Of a DNA stretch of 64,000 nucleotides, positions 43,337 to 52,026 are shown piece by piece. The position numbers and the translations under genes were made by a program. Within the stretch, counting starts at the first letter, position 1; every line of letters begins with the position of its first letter. The notes beneath the pieces are model-generated. The model was not told the origin of the DNA and did no database searches. It was given only the letters and a program-made list of their open reading frames with translations. Origin of the DNA: JBGCDD01 sp045105075. Lineage in GTDB: Bacteria; Pseudomonadota; Alphaproteobacteria; Rhodobacterales; Rhodobacteraceae. The stretch covers positions 1-64,000 of the forward strand of contig JBGCDD010000035.1 in the NCBI GenBank assembly GCA_045105075.1, given 5' to 3'.

Positions 43337-44977
43337 ATGCAAATTGTAGACAACTTGGTCACCGGTTTAGGTGGCAGCGAAGGTTACGGTGAAATCACCA
43401 TGCCGCGCGGCGACGACAATTCGTTTCAAGTTGATTTGTCACCGGTGTTTGAGCGCGGATTCCTGATTGACGGCAGCACCAGTACAACCATGTCAGTCAG
43501 CACTAATGGCTTCGTTACGGTGGGTTCATCCGCAAATTCCATCGCTCCGTTTTCTACAGATCTGGATGCAACGCGCAGTTTAACCTCCGGAGAAGTGCAC
43601 ATTGATGTCGACCAGACCAGCGACACGGTGACGGTCACCTGGGACAATTTGCAGCTTTGGAGCAATTATAGCGCGCCCGCTCTCGCCTTTCAGCTTCAGA
43701 TCAAGGATGAAGGCAACGGTCTCGCTACGGTCACGTTCCGCTATGGCGACACGGATTTCAACGTCTCCCGGTATAAGAGTATTGGTGTCAATGGCTTCGA
43801 AGGACAGGGGTTCACAATACCAGAGATAAGAGACGCGCAACCCGATGAAGTGAGCTCAATCATTGGCAACACTGGCGAAGTCGGGGTTTGGGAATTTTCT
43901 CTGGCTGTCGGTCCCCAAATCGGCACAACAGGCGATGATATCCTTGATGGCAACGCGCGCAATGATGATATCTTTGGCGATGACGGCAATGATACCATCA
44001 GTGGGCGCGGCGGAAACGACCGGCTTTTCGGTGAAGGCGACAATGATATTCTGAACGGCGGGCGTGGCGACGATACCTTGTTTGGCGGCAGCGGCGGCGA
44101 CACGTTGCGCGGCGGCACCGGGACCGACACCGCATCCTACCAAAATGCGACCAATGGGGTCACCGCAAACATGAGCGACCCAACCCAAAACACCGCCAGC
44201 GCGGCAGGTGACACCTATGTCAGCATCGAAAACCTGACCGGCAGCGCGCATGGTGACATCCTGACCGGCAACAATACCGACAATACCATTCAAGGTCTCA
44301 ACGGCGATGATGTGATCTTTGGCGGCAAGGGCAACGACACCTTGTTTGGCGGCAACGGTAATGATTTCATCGACGGCGGCAAGGGGTTTGACATCATCAA
44401 CGGCGGCGCAGGTTTTGATACGCTGAGTTATGAAGGCCAGAAAAAAGGCGTGAAACTCACGCTGAACACACTGGGTGATGAAACGTCCGGAGTCGAAACG
44501 ACGTTCGGGATCGAGCGGTTGATCGGCTCGGATGTGCGCGACATCGTGAATGCCAGCCGCTTTGAAGCCGCCATCCTTGAGGGCGGCCTGGGCAATGATC
44601 GCCTGATCGGCGGGCGTAACAACGACACCCTGCGCGGCGATGAAGGCGATGATCAACTAAGCGGCGGCTCGGGCGATGACCTGCTGCGCGGCGGTGACGG
44701 CGCCGATCGGTTCATCTTTGCAACCTCCAACGGCAGTTCAACCGGGCCGGGCAGCGACCGTGTGCTTGATTTTGACGCGAGCGAAGACACGCTGGTTTTG
44801 CGTCTGGGTGACATCGCTCAAATCTCGGGCTTCAGCGGCACAGCGCAGGAGTTGTTTGACGCCTATGCAGTGAGCACAGCGGCGGGCATCGAGCTGATCT
44901 TTGACACCAAGACAAGTATCGAATTGATCGGCGTCACCGACCTGGCCGGAACCATCGCAGCTACGGAACTTTTCTGA
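43337..44977 (+). CDS. RTX calcium-binding protein with NIDO-like N-terminus
   Basis: A 546-residue protein. Residues 1-200 form a beta-rich domain with GRGFLIDGSTSTTMSVSTNGFVTVG-like and ATVTFRYGDTDF segments reminiscent of NIDO domains. Two blocks of RTX nonapeptides follow (about 205-260 and 300-360), then a third near 410-460. A C-terminal domain (RVLDFDASEDTLVLRLGDI) is of the type I secretion-signal-like kind. No catalytic motif is seen. GGTGAAG precedes the ATG. The 90-base gap to the protease makes co-transcription possible. Confidence 0.85.
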   Translation: MQIVDNLVTGLGGSEGYGEITMPRGDDNSFQVDLSPVFERGFLIDGSTSTTMSVSTNGFVTVGSSANSIAPFSTDLDATRSLTSGEVHIDVDQTSDTVTVTWDNLQLWSNYSAPALAFQLQIKDEGNGLATVTFRYGDTDFNVSRYKSIGVNGFEGQGFTIPEIRDAQPDEVSSIIGNTGEVGVWEFSLAVGPQIGTTGDDILDGNARNDDIFGDDGNDTISGRGGNDRLFGEGDNDILNGGRGDDTLFGGSGGDTLRGGTGTDTASYQNATNGVTANMSDPTQNTASAAGDTYVSIENLTGSAHGDILTGNNTDNTIQGLNGDDVIFGGKGNDTLFGGNGNDFIDGGKGFDIINGGAGFDTLSYEGQKKGVKLTLNTLGDETSGVETTFGIERLIGSDVRDIVNASRFEAAILEGGLGNDRLIGGRNNDTLRGDEGDDQLSGGSGDDLLRGGDGADRFIFATSNGSSTGPGSDRVLDFDASEDTLVLRLGDIAQISGFSGTAQELFDAYAVSTAAGIELIFDTKTSIELIGVTDLAGTIAATELF

Positions 44978-44980
44978 CGC

Positions 44981-45856
44981 TCAGGGCTGCGGCGCTTGTC
45001 GCCGCAGCCAGCGCACAAAGGCCTGCACCGGGGCCCGTAGAACTCCGGGGCGGGTCACGATATGATAGCCGGCGCCGGTGTCTTCGGTGAACAACACCCG
45101 CAGCCGCCCCGCCGCCAGATCAGGCTCGACGAAATGGCGCACGGTCACCGCAACCCCCTGCCCGTCGCGCGCTGCATCGAGCAACAGATTGCCCGGCAAT
45201 TGCGTGCGCCGGGCCGTTATGCCGCTGTCGACCCCTTTCGAGCGCAGCCAATTGGTGGACTCGGTGGTGCCCAGTTCCTCGAGCCACGGGCAATCGGCAA
45301 GATCCGCTGGCGAGGAAATGGCTGCACCGCTGAGCAACGCTGGTGCGGCGATCACAACCATCGGCGAAGTCAACAGCGGCGCGCTGTCCAGACCCGGCCA
45401 ATCGCCATCCCCATAACGCAAGGCCACATCAATTCCGCCGGGACTGGGCGCGATCAGAAACGGGGTCGGGTCGATCATCATATCCAGTTTGGGATGCACC
45501 TCGCGAAACGCCGCCAGGCGCGGCATCAACCAGGCCGAAGCAAACGTTGGCGTCGTGGTCACATGGATCGGACGGTCGGCATCGGCCTGGCGCAGATCGC
45601 CGACGGCCGCAGCAATTGCGGTGAACCCCAGATCAAGCGCGCGTGCCAGATGCGTGCCCTCACTGGTCAGTTGCAGCGCACGCCCGGACCTGTCCAGCAA
45701 CACCACACCCATATGCTGTTCTAGTGCGCGCAATTGCTGGCTGATCGCCGCATGGCTGACATTTAACGCCTCGCCCGCCGCCACAACCGAGCCCGATTGG
45801 GCAAAGGCCGCAAACGCACGCAGACCCGACAAAGAGGGCATGTCTCGCCAATTCAT
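44981..45856 (-). CDS. LysR-family regulator (GcvA-like)
   Basis: A 291-residue regulator starting at the ATG at 45856. The N-terminal winged helix has LSGLRAFAAFAQSGSVVAAGEALNVSHAAISQQLRALE. The C-terminal effector domain has the GcvA-like YGDGDWPGL motif with IDVALRYGDG. It is convergent with the RTX gene (three-base gap) and divergent from a tiny ORF. Target genes are not evident; the divergent ORF is the first candidate. Confidence 0.9.
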   Translation of the reverse strand: MNWRDMPSLSGLRAFAAFAQSGSVVAAGEALNVSHAAISQQLRALEQHMGVVLLDRSGRALQLTSEGTHLARALDLGFTAIAAAVGDLRQADADRPIHVTTTPTFASAWLMPRLAAFREVHPKLDMMIDPTPFLIAPSPGGIDVALRYGDGDWPGLDSAPLLTSPMVVIAAPALLSGAAISSPADLADCPWLEELGTTESTNWLRSKGVDSGITARRTQLPGNLLLDAARDGQGVAVTVRHFVEPDLAAGRLRVLFTEDTGAGYHIVTRPGVLRAPVQAFVRWLRRQAPQP

Positions 45857-45957
45857 ATGTAAGCCTGCCTTACAGGATGGATTTATCGCTGACTCGCATA
45901 AAACCGCATTAACAGCAATAAAAAAGACACCAAACACAGCAACCACAGGAGCTTGAT

Positions 45958-46119
45958 ATGCTGAACATCTATGCCCACTCTTTCATGACGGCCACGCGGT
46001 CCAACTGTGTTCAACTGCGTGATCATCCCAAAACCAGCGCCGCACCAAAGTACCGGTGGTTGCCCAGCGGACACTGGTGGCTCAAGCCCACGCGCTGCGT
46101 TGATCTGGACCGTTTGTAG
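45958..46119 (+). CDS. Tiny ORF, 53 residues, divergent from the LysR gene
   Basis: Opens with ATG at 45958 and has AGGAG seven bases upstream. The encoded protein is Trp/His/Lys/Arg-rich (RWLPSGHWWLKP) and has no membrane segment or signal peptide. I do not recognise it. A short antisense frame covers the same bases but has no ribosome site. Its divergence from a LysR regulator, and that ribosome site, favour a real gene. Confidence 0.5.
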   Translation: MLNIYAHSFMTATRSNCVQLRDHPKTSAAPKYRWLPSGHWWLKPTRCVDLDRL

Positions 46120-46130
46120 ATCGACAAAAC

Positions 46131-46162
46131 ACAAAAAAAACCCCTGTCCTTGCGGGCAGGGG
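46131..46162 (-). terminator. Rho-independent terminator downstream of ccoP
   Basis: On the minus strand CCCCTGCCC-GCAA-GGACAGGGG forms a 9-bp stem with one G-U pair, followed by eight T residues. It lies about 100 bases past the ccoP stop, so it ends the ccoNOQP transcript before the LysR region. Confidence 0.9.
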
Positions 46163-46267
46163 GGCAGTCAAGACGGCGTCGGCTTTTGCGGAGACAGTTG
46201 AGCAGCTCCCAAAAACCGACACCGCACATCGCGACCTTTCGGTCAGATGCTGCCTTGTGTGTCGGGG

Positions 46268-47143
46268 TTATTCGCCGCCCCCAAGCTGATGCACATAAAG
46301 GGCAACGGCACGGATTTCCGCCTGGCTGAGGCGTTCGGTCCAGGGCGGCATCACCCCGTATCGGCTGTAGGTGACAGTCTCGATGATGGTGTCGTAGTCC
46401 CCCCCATAGAGCCAGATCGCATCCGCCAGATTGGGCGCGCCCATATCGCGGTTGCCCATGCCGTTTTCCATGTGACAGGCCGCGCAATTGTCGGCAAACA
46501 GCACCTCTCCGGCCTCGGCGAGTGCGGGTTCTGGCGCAGTGCCGCCAGACAGGGTCAGCACATAATTGGCAACCTGGGCAATTTCTTCGGGTTCAAAGAT
46601 TTCGCCGTAGGCTGGCATTTCCGAATAGCGCGCATCGTCATCATCTTCGTTTCGAATGCCATGCGCGATGGTCAGGTGGATGTTTTCGATGTCCCCGCCC
46701 CACAGCCAATCGTCATCCAACAGGTTGGGATAGCCCTTGGCCCCCGCCGCGCCCGAGCCGTGGCATTGCGTGCACCATGTGCGATAGACCGATGCCCCCG
46801 CCAGCACCGCATAGCTGTTGAGCGCCGGATCATCGCCCACGGCTGTCAGATCGACCGCCGCCAGTCGCGCGTTGATTTCGGCGTTGGCTTCTTCAACCGC
46901 GGCAATCTCGGCGGCCACTTCACCGCGGGTGGAATAGCCCAGAACCCCCGCCGTTGCGCCGGAAATCATCGGCCATGCGGGATAGGCGATCGAATAAAGC
47001 AAACCCCAGACCATGCAGGCATAGAACGTCCACAGCCACCAGCGCGGCATTGGGTTGTCCCATTCTTCAATGCCATCCCAGCTGTGCCCGGTGGTGCCGT
47101 TGCCATGTTCGTTGACTTTGTTTGGGTCGTTTTGGTCGCTCAT
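46268..47143 (-). CDS. ccoP: cbb3 oxidase dihaem subunit CcoP
   Basis: A 291-residue membrane-anchored cytochrome c. One N-terminal helix (about 36-58) is preceded by WDGIEEWDNPMPRWW, the family landmark. Two c-type haem sites are CTQCH and CAACH with downstream Met ligands (EMPAYG and VMPPW). CcoP passes electrons from the bc1 complex/cytochrome c to CcoO and CcoN. Start overlaps the ccoQ stop by four bases. Confidence 0.96.
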   Translation of the reverse strand: MSDQNDPNKVNEHGNGTTGHSWDGIEEWDNPMPRWWLWTFYACMVWGLLYSIAYPAWPMISGATAGVLGYSTRGEVAAEIAAVEEANAEINARLAAVDLTAVGDDPALNSYAVLAGASVYRTWCTQCHGSGAAGAKGYPNLLDDDWLWGGDIENIHLTIAHGIRNEDDDDARYSEMPAYGEIFEPEEIAQVANYVLTLSGGTAPEPALAEAGEVLFADNCAACHMENGMGNRDMGAPNLADAIWLYGGDYDTIIETVTYSRYGVMPPWTERLSQAEIRAVALYVHQLGGGE

Positions 47144-47325
47144 GACTGTGACTCCTTGGGTTGGGCGGGTTTGTCATCATTGCGAAACGGAATGTCGGCC
47201 GTATCGCTGTAGGTTTTGCTGGCGCCGGGGCGGAACACCCAGGCAAAGATGCCAATGAAGAAGATGAACAGCAACAAAAGCATCCAACTGTCGGCGAATT
47301 CGCGCAAAAGGGAATAAAGTTCCAT
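47140..47325 (-). CDS. ccoQ: cbb3 oxidase subunit CcoQ
   Basis: A 61-residue single-span protein: MELYSLLREFADSW, then a hydrophobic helix (about 14-32) and FRPGASKTYSDTADIPF, the conserved CcoQ tail. It stabilises the assembled oxidase. It lies 11 bases after ccoO and overlaps ccoP. Confidence 0.94.
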   Translation of the reverse strand: MELYSLLREFADSWMLLLLFIFFIGIFAWVFRPGASKTYSDTADIPFRNDDKPAQPKESQS

Positions 47326-47336
47326 TGGCCCCTCCC

Positions 47337-48062
47337 CTAGCGGCTTGCATCAGGCGTGAAGGTCGAGAAGTCGACCAACGTGCCCAGCATTTGCAAATAG
47401 GCGATCAGCGCATCCGCCTCGGAAATGCCCGGCGCGCCATCAAAATTGCGCACCTGTGCCCCCGGATAGCGTTCGAGCATGTCGTCATAGTCGCTGTCCG
47501 GATCGGCCTGCGCACGAAAATCGGCCAGTGCATTGTCGATCATCGCGTCATCATAGGGCACACCAACAATGCGGTGCGTGGCCAACAGCTCGTCTATGTA
47601 TTTGCCAGTGATCAGCTTTTTCTCAAGGAACGCATATTGCGGCATGATCGACTCCGGCACCACGCTTTGCGGATTGCGCAAATGGTCCAAATGCCAGTCA
47701 TCCGAATAGCGCCCGCCAACCCGCGCCAGATCCGGTCCGGTGCGTTTGGAGCCCCACTGGAACGGATGGTCATACATCGACTCCGCCGCCAGGGAGTAAT
47801 GGCCATAACGCTCGACCTCATCTCGCATTGGACGGATCATCTGGGAATGGCAAACGTAACAGCCCTCACGGAGGTAGATCTCGCGCCCCTTCAGTTCGAG
47901 CGGAGAATAAGGGCGCATGCCATCTACCTTTTCGATCGTATTTTCCAGATAGAACAGCGGTGCGATCTGCACGATACCACCGATGCTGACGACCAGAAAA
48001 CTAAAGATCAACAGCAGCGTTGCGTTGGTTTCAAGTACCTTGTGTTTGTCGAGAATTGACAT
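47337..48062 (-). CDS. ccoO: cbb3 oxidase monohaem subunit CcoO
   Basis: A 241-residue subunit beginning MSILDKHK at the ATG at 48062; in-frame upstream codons belong to the ccoN end. One N-terminal helix is followed by the haem c site CYVCHSQMIRPMRDEVERYG and the signature GPDLARVGGRYSDDWH. A Met ligand lies in SIMPQY. It receives electrons from CcoP and hands them to CcoN. It is the second gene of ccoNOQP, 14 bases after ccoN. Confidence 0.96.
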   Translation of the reverse strand: MSILDKHKVLETNATLLLIFSFLVVSIGGIVQIAPLFYLENTIEKVDGMRPYSPLELKGREIYLREGCYVCHSQMIRPMRDEVERYGHYSLAAESMYDHPFQWGSKRTGPDLARVGGRYSDDWHLDHLRNPQSVVPESIMPQYAFLEKKLITGKYIDELLATHRIVGVPYDDAMIDNALADFRAQADPDSDYDDMLERYPGAQVRNFDGAPGISEADALIAYLQMLGTLVDFSTFTPDASR

Positions 48063-48076
48063 GGTTCCGGCCCTCC

Positions 48077-49684
48077 TTATTCGGCCGGGACGGCTGCTGC
48101 GAGGGTCTGCTCTTTGGCAGGGGCCGCGCGGACAGTCATCCACAGATTGTAACACATGATGATGGCACCGCTGAGGAACATCAGACCGCCAAGGCCGCGC
48201 ACCACATACATCGGGAACTTCGCGCCCACGGTGTCAGCAAACGAGTTCACCAGGAAGCCATTGGCATCCACTTCGCGCCACATCAGGCCTTCCATGATTC
48301 CGGTCACCCACATGCTGGCGGCGTACAAAACGATGCCAATGGTGGCGAGCCAGAAGTGCCAGCTGACCAGCGACAGCGAATAGAGCCGCTCGCGCTTCCA
48401 CAAAACCGGCGTCAAATAGTAAAGTGCGCCAAAGGTGATCATGCCGTTCCAGCCCAAAGCGCCGGAATGCACATGGCCAATGGTCCAGTCGGTATAGTGG
48501 CTGAGGCTGTTGACCGCGCGGATCGACATCATCGGCCCCTCAAATGTGGACATGCCGTAAAAGCCAAGCGAAATCACCATCATGCGGATCACCGGATCGG
48601 TGCGCAGCTTGTCCCACGCGCCCGAAAGCGTCATCAGACCGTTGATCATACCGCCCCAGCTGGGCATCCACAGGATGATCGAAAACACCATGCCCAGGGT
48701 CGAAGCCCAATCCGGCAACGCAGTATAGTGCAAGTGGTGCGGACCAGCCCAGATATAGAGGAAGATCAGCGCCCAAAAGTGGATGATTGACAGTTTATAG
48801 GAAAACACCGGGCGTTCGGCCTGTTTCGGGATGAAATAGTACATCATGCCCAGGAACCCGGCGGTCAGGAAGAAGCCAACCGCGTTGTGACCGTACCACC
48901 ACTGGGTCATCGCATCCTGCACGCCGCTGAACAACTGTACCGAATGGCTGCCCCAGATCGAAACCGGCATCGACAGGTTGTTGACGATATGCAGCATCGC
49001 GACAGTCACGATAAAGGCCAGAAAGAACCAGTTGGCCACATAGATGTGCGGCTCACGGCGTTTGATAATGGTGCCCAGGAAGCAGGCCAGATAGGCGACC
49101 CAAACCACGGTCAGCCAGAGATCAACATACCATTCAGGCTCGGCATATTCTTTGGATTGCGTCGCGCCCAGAAGGTATCCGGTGGCGGCCAGCACAATGA
49201 ACAGCTGATATCCCCAGAACACGAACCAGCCCAGATTGCCGCCCCAAAGGCGCGCAGCACTGGTGCGTTGCACGATGAAGAAAGAGGTGGCGATCAACGC
49301 GTTGCCCCCAAAGGCAAAAATCACCGCCGAGGTGTGCAGCGGACGCAAGCGCCCAAAGTTGCCATAGCCCTGCAACGCCTCAAAGTTGAGCCAGGGAAAC
49401 GCCAGTTGGAAGGCAATAACAACACCGACCAAAAAGCCCACGACGCCCCACATCGCGGTCGCGATCACGCCGTAGCGCACAACTTCGTCGAAGTATTCAT
49501 TGCTGGGCGCGCCCGCCGCGACCGGCTCATCGATCTGACGCAGGGTGTAAAGGAACATCCCCCCCGCCAGCAGCATAATGATCACCGCATGCACCATGTA
49601 AGCCAGATCGCGCGCGTAATTGACCCCGATCATCGCCACCAGCGTGACCAGGCCAAGCGCGATCAGCTTGATATAATTTGACAT
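48077..49684 (-). CDS. ccoN: cbb3-type cytochrome c oxidase catalytic subunit CcoN
   Basis: A 535-residue, twelve-helix haem-copper oxidase subunit. The haem and CuB histidines lie in LHTSAVIFAFGGNAL, WWYGHNAVGFF, AGPHHLHYTALPDW and TDWTIGHVHSGALGWNG. The ATG at 49684 gives MSNYIKLIALG; an upstream in-frame extension lacks family sequence. It reduces O2 at low concentrations. An FNR box sits about 94 bases upstream, so FnrL control is expected. Confidence 0.97.
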   Translation of the reverse strand: MSNYIKLIALGLVTLVAMIGVNYARDLAYMVHAVIIMLLAGGMFLYTLRQIDEPVAAGAPSNEYFDEVVRYGVIATAMWGVVGFLVGVVIAFQLAFPWLNFEALQGYGNFGRLRPLHTSAVIFAFGGNALIATSFFIVQRTSAARLWGGNLGWFVFWGYQLFIVLAATGYLLGATQSKEYAEPEWYVDLWLTVVWVAYLACFLGTIIKRREPHIYVANWFFLAFIVTVAMLHIVNNLSMPVSIWGSHSVQLFSGVQDAMTQWWYGHNAVGFFLTAGFLGMMYYFIPKQAERPVFSYKLSIIHFWALIFLYIWAGPHHLHYTALPDWASTLGMVFSIILWMPSWGGMINGLMTLSGAWDKLRTDPVIRMMVISLGFYGMSTFEGPMMSIRAVNSLSHYTDWTIGHVHSGALGWNGMITFGALYYLTPVLWKRERLYSLSLVSWHFWLATIGIVLYAASMWVTGIMEGLMWREVDANGFLVNSFADTVGAKFPMYVVRGLGGLMFLSGAIIMCYNLWMTVRAAPAKEQTLAAAVPAE

Positions 49685-49777
49685 CTCACGTCCCTTCCCT
49701 TCCATCGGACAGACCTGTGGCGCGCCCGGAACAGTTGTTCGTAACGCCACATTTGACGGGTTCGCGCAGCGCCCGCT

Positions 49778-49791
49778 TTGATCTGCATCAA
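49778..49791. promoter_or_regulatory. Consensus FNR box upstream of ccoN
   Basis: TTGATCTGCATCAA is a perfect TTGAT-N4-ATCAA site. It is centred about 100 bases before the ccoN start; class II spacing would place transcription near 49743. The core is identical in sequence to the fnrL/hemN box at 51979-51992. Confidence 0.92.
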
Positions 49792-49836
49792 AAGTTGGGC
49801 GCCAGATCCACGTTCGAAGGGAAAGAAAGCGGTGGT

Positions 49837-51159
49837 TTAGGCGCGGATGTGGTGCATGCCTTGGAATTTCGCGCGCAACTCAGCGGTGCGCGGCGCCACA
49901 CTTGCCGGATCGTTGGCGCGCAAAGCCTCGCCGATCAGCGTCGCCAGCGCGGGTGCGTCATCAACGGTGACACCACGGCGCACCAGTTCCGGTGTGCCGA
50001 TGCGCAACCCGTTCATGTCACCGGGCACGGGCGTTGTCGGCAGCCCAATGCCACAGGCCAAAAAACCCGCCTTACGCAAGGTCTTGCTGGCCGCCTGACC
50101 ACCGCCAAACCCATGCGCTTGAACCGCAAACTGATGCGATTGTGTGGCCTGACCCGCCACTTCGAACACTGGCAGATCCAACGCCGACAATGACGCGGCC
50201 AACGCTTGGGCCAAATCAACCATCGCCTGACCATAAGCCGCACCGTGATCAACCCAATCCAGCAGCGTCAGCGCCAAAGCCGCAGATTTGGCGGCGTCAA
50301 AGTTGGCCGTCATGCCAGGAAAGGCAATTGCATCCAGACGCTGCGCCAATTCTGCATCGCGTGTCACGATCAAACCGCCCGCCGGCCCGCCAAGGGATTT
50401 ATAGGTGCTCATCGTCATCATATGGGCGCCCTGTTCCAGCGGGTTTGGCCACGCCGCGCTGGCGATCATTCCGCATTGATGGGCGGCATCAAACAACACC
50501 TTTGCACCCACCTCATCGGCGATTTCGCGTATCTCGGCCACAGGGTGAGGCACCAGATTAAGACTGCCACCGATGGTGATCAAAGAGGGGCGCACATCGC
50601 GCGCCAAATCAGCAAGCGCGCCCAGATCGACAGTGTAAGACCCGGCCTCCACAGGAGCGGGATGGCTGTGCAAGCCATAAAGCCCAGCGCAGCCATCGCG
50701 GTGATGGGTTACATGCCCGCCAATCGTATCCGGTGGAGCAATAATGGCATCCCCCGGCGCACAACAGGCCATAAAGCCATAGAGGTTGGCCAAAGCGCCC
50801 GAGCCAACCCGCACTTCCGCATAGGTTGCACCAAAAACTTGCGCGGCAAGCTCGGCGGCGATCACTTCGATCTCTTCAATCGCCTCAAGTCCCATCTCGT
50901 ATTTGTCACCGGGATAACCAAGCGACGGACGGCTGCCCAAGCCTGCCGACAGCACCGCTTCGGCGGCGGGGTTCATCACATTTGTAGCCGGGTTCAAGTT
51001 GAAACAGGCACGATCATGGATGTGCAAGTTTTGCGCGATCAAAGCCTCGATGCGGTTCGCTGACGCGGCCGTATCGCGCGCTGCTGTGTCCTGTGCGAGA
51101 CCCTGAATATAGTCTTCACATGTCTGGGGTACCCAGGGGCGCGGGGCAAGATAAGGCAT
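49837..51159 (-). CDS. SHMT-family PLP enzyme (divergent)
   Basis: A 440-residue fold-type I PLP enzyme related to serine hydroxymethyltransferase. FNLNPATNVMNPAAEAVL and SLGYPGDKYEMGLEAIEEIE match the SHMT N-terminus. The PLP site includes FDAAH (D224, H227) and the Schiff-base lysine K254 in STYKSLGGPAGG; classical SHMT has TTTHKTLRGPRGG. Divergence in the active site suggests a different amino-acid donor, as in alpha-methylserine or D-amino-acid hydroxymethyltransferases. It sits between ccoN and fnrL, transcribed in the same direction as both. Confidence 0.83.
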   Translation of the reverse strand: MPYLAPRPWVPQTCEDYIQGLAQDTAARDTAASANRIEALIAQNLHIHDRACFNLNPATNVMNPAAEAVLSAGLGSRPSLGYPGDKYEMGLEAIEEIEVIAAELAAQVFGATYAEVRVGSGALANLYGFMACCAPGDAIIAPPDTIGGHVTHHRDGCAGLYGLHSHPAPVEAGSYTVDLGALADLARDVRPSLITIGGSLNLVPHPVAEIREIADEVGAKVLFDAAHQCGMIASAAWPNPLEQGAHMMTMSTYKSLGGPAGGLIVTRDAELAQRLDAIAFPGMTANFDAAKSAALALTLLDWVDHGAAYGQAMVDLAQALAASLSALDLPVFEVAGQATQSHQFAVQAHGFGGGQAASKTLRKAGFLACGIGLPTTPVPGDMNGLRIGTPELVRRGVTVDDAPALATLIGEALRANDPASVAPRTAELRAKFQGMHHIRA

Positions 51160-51221
51160 AGATACACTCCGGTGTTTTGCCTCATCAGATCAGGCGCGCG
51201 CCCAAAGTGCAAATGCGTTCG

Positions 51222-51965
51222 TCAGACCAGAAAACCACCGTCACTGTCATCGCCGGCCTCGTCCATCAACCGCGCCATATCCGGCACCGTGATATTGCGC
51301 TTGCCTTGCAAAACGATCACGCCATCCTTCTTCAACGCCGAAATCTGGCGGCTCACGGTTTCCAGCGTCAGCCCAAGGTAATCCGCCATCGCTTCGCGCG
51401 TCAAAGGCAAGTCAAACACGGCCTTTCCATTGAATGTACCTGCTGACAAAACCGCGTCGCGACGTGCTATGATACTGAGAAGGCTTGCAATTTTTTCGCG
51501 TGCAGTCTTGCGCCCCAGCACCAGCATCCATTCGCGCGCGGCGTCCAGTTCATCAAGTGTCATTTCAAGCAGGCGTTGCCCGATATGGGGCGTGTGCAGC
51601 ATCAGGTCTTCAAACGGCGCTTTGCGAAAACAGCACATCACCAGATCAGTGGTCGCCACCACATCATAGCTTGATCCCTCGCGCCCGGGCCTTCCGACAA
51701 AGTCAGACGGCAGCAAAAGCCCCACCATCTGTGTGCGCCCGTCTTCCATGGTTTGGGTCAAAGTGGCGATTCCAGACACCACGGATCCGACGAATTCCAT
51801 CTTGTCACCTGACCACACAATGGTTTGGCCAGCCTCAAACGAGCGGTAGTATTTGATGTCTTCCAACACCGCCAGCTCATCGGTTTCACACCGCGCACAG
51901 ACCGCACGGTGCCGGATCGGACAGTCAGAACAATCAACCGAAAAATTGGCCTCAGACTTCGCCAT
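51222..51965 (-). CDS. fnrL: Anaerobic regulator FnrL (FNR/CRP family)
   Basis: A 247-residue regulator starting at the ATG at 51965 (AAAGGAG upstream). The N-terminal cluster cysteines C12, C15, C23 and C26 occur as CSDCPIRHRAVCARC, with a further CC pair mid-protein that can supply the fourth ligand. A cNMP-like sensor barrel follows. The C-terminal HTH has LTREAMADYLGLTLETVSRQISALK, with the ExxSR recognition pattern of FNR. It senses O2 through a 4Fe-4S cluster and should act on the three FNR boxes in this window. Confidence 0.95.
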   Translation of the reverse strand: MAKSEANFSVDCSDCPIRHRAVCARCETDELAVLEDIKYYRSFEAGQTIVWSGDKMEFVGSVVSGIATLTQTMEDGRTQMVGLLLPSDFVGRPGREGSSYDVVATTDLVMCCFRKAPFEDLMLHTPHIGQRLLEMTLDELDAAREWMLVLGRKTAREKIASLLSIIARRDAVLSAGTFNGKAVFDLPLTREAMADYLGLTLETVSRQISALKKDGVIVLQGKRNITVPDMARLMDEAGDDSDGGFLV

Positions 51966-51978
51966 TTGTTGGGCTCCT

Positions 51979-51992
51979 TTGATCTGCATCAA
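51979..51992. promoter_or_regulatory. Consensus FNR box between fnrL and hemN
   Basis: TTGATCTGCATCAA, perfect match. It is centred 20 bases from the fnrL start codon, next to that gene's ribosome site, so FnrL binding there should block fnrL expression. For hemN it lies about 41.5 bases before the start codon, the class II activation distance. Confidence 0.93.
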
Positions 51993-52016
51993 GGAATATT
52001 GACACCGATCGACTCA

Positions 52017-52022
52017 CACTAT
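52017..52022 (+). promoter_or_regulatory. Candidate hemN -10 element
   Basis: CACTAT at 52017-52022, with the FNR box centre at 51985.5, places a class II FnrL-dependent transcription start at about 52027-52029, on or within the hemN ATG. No ribosome site precedes that ATG. This is inference from spacing. Confidence 0.45.
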
Positions 52023-52026
52023 CGGC

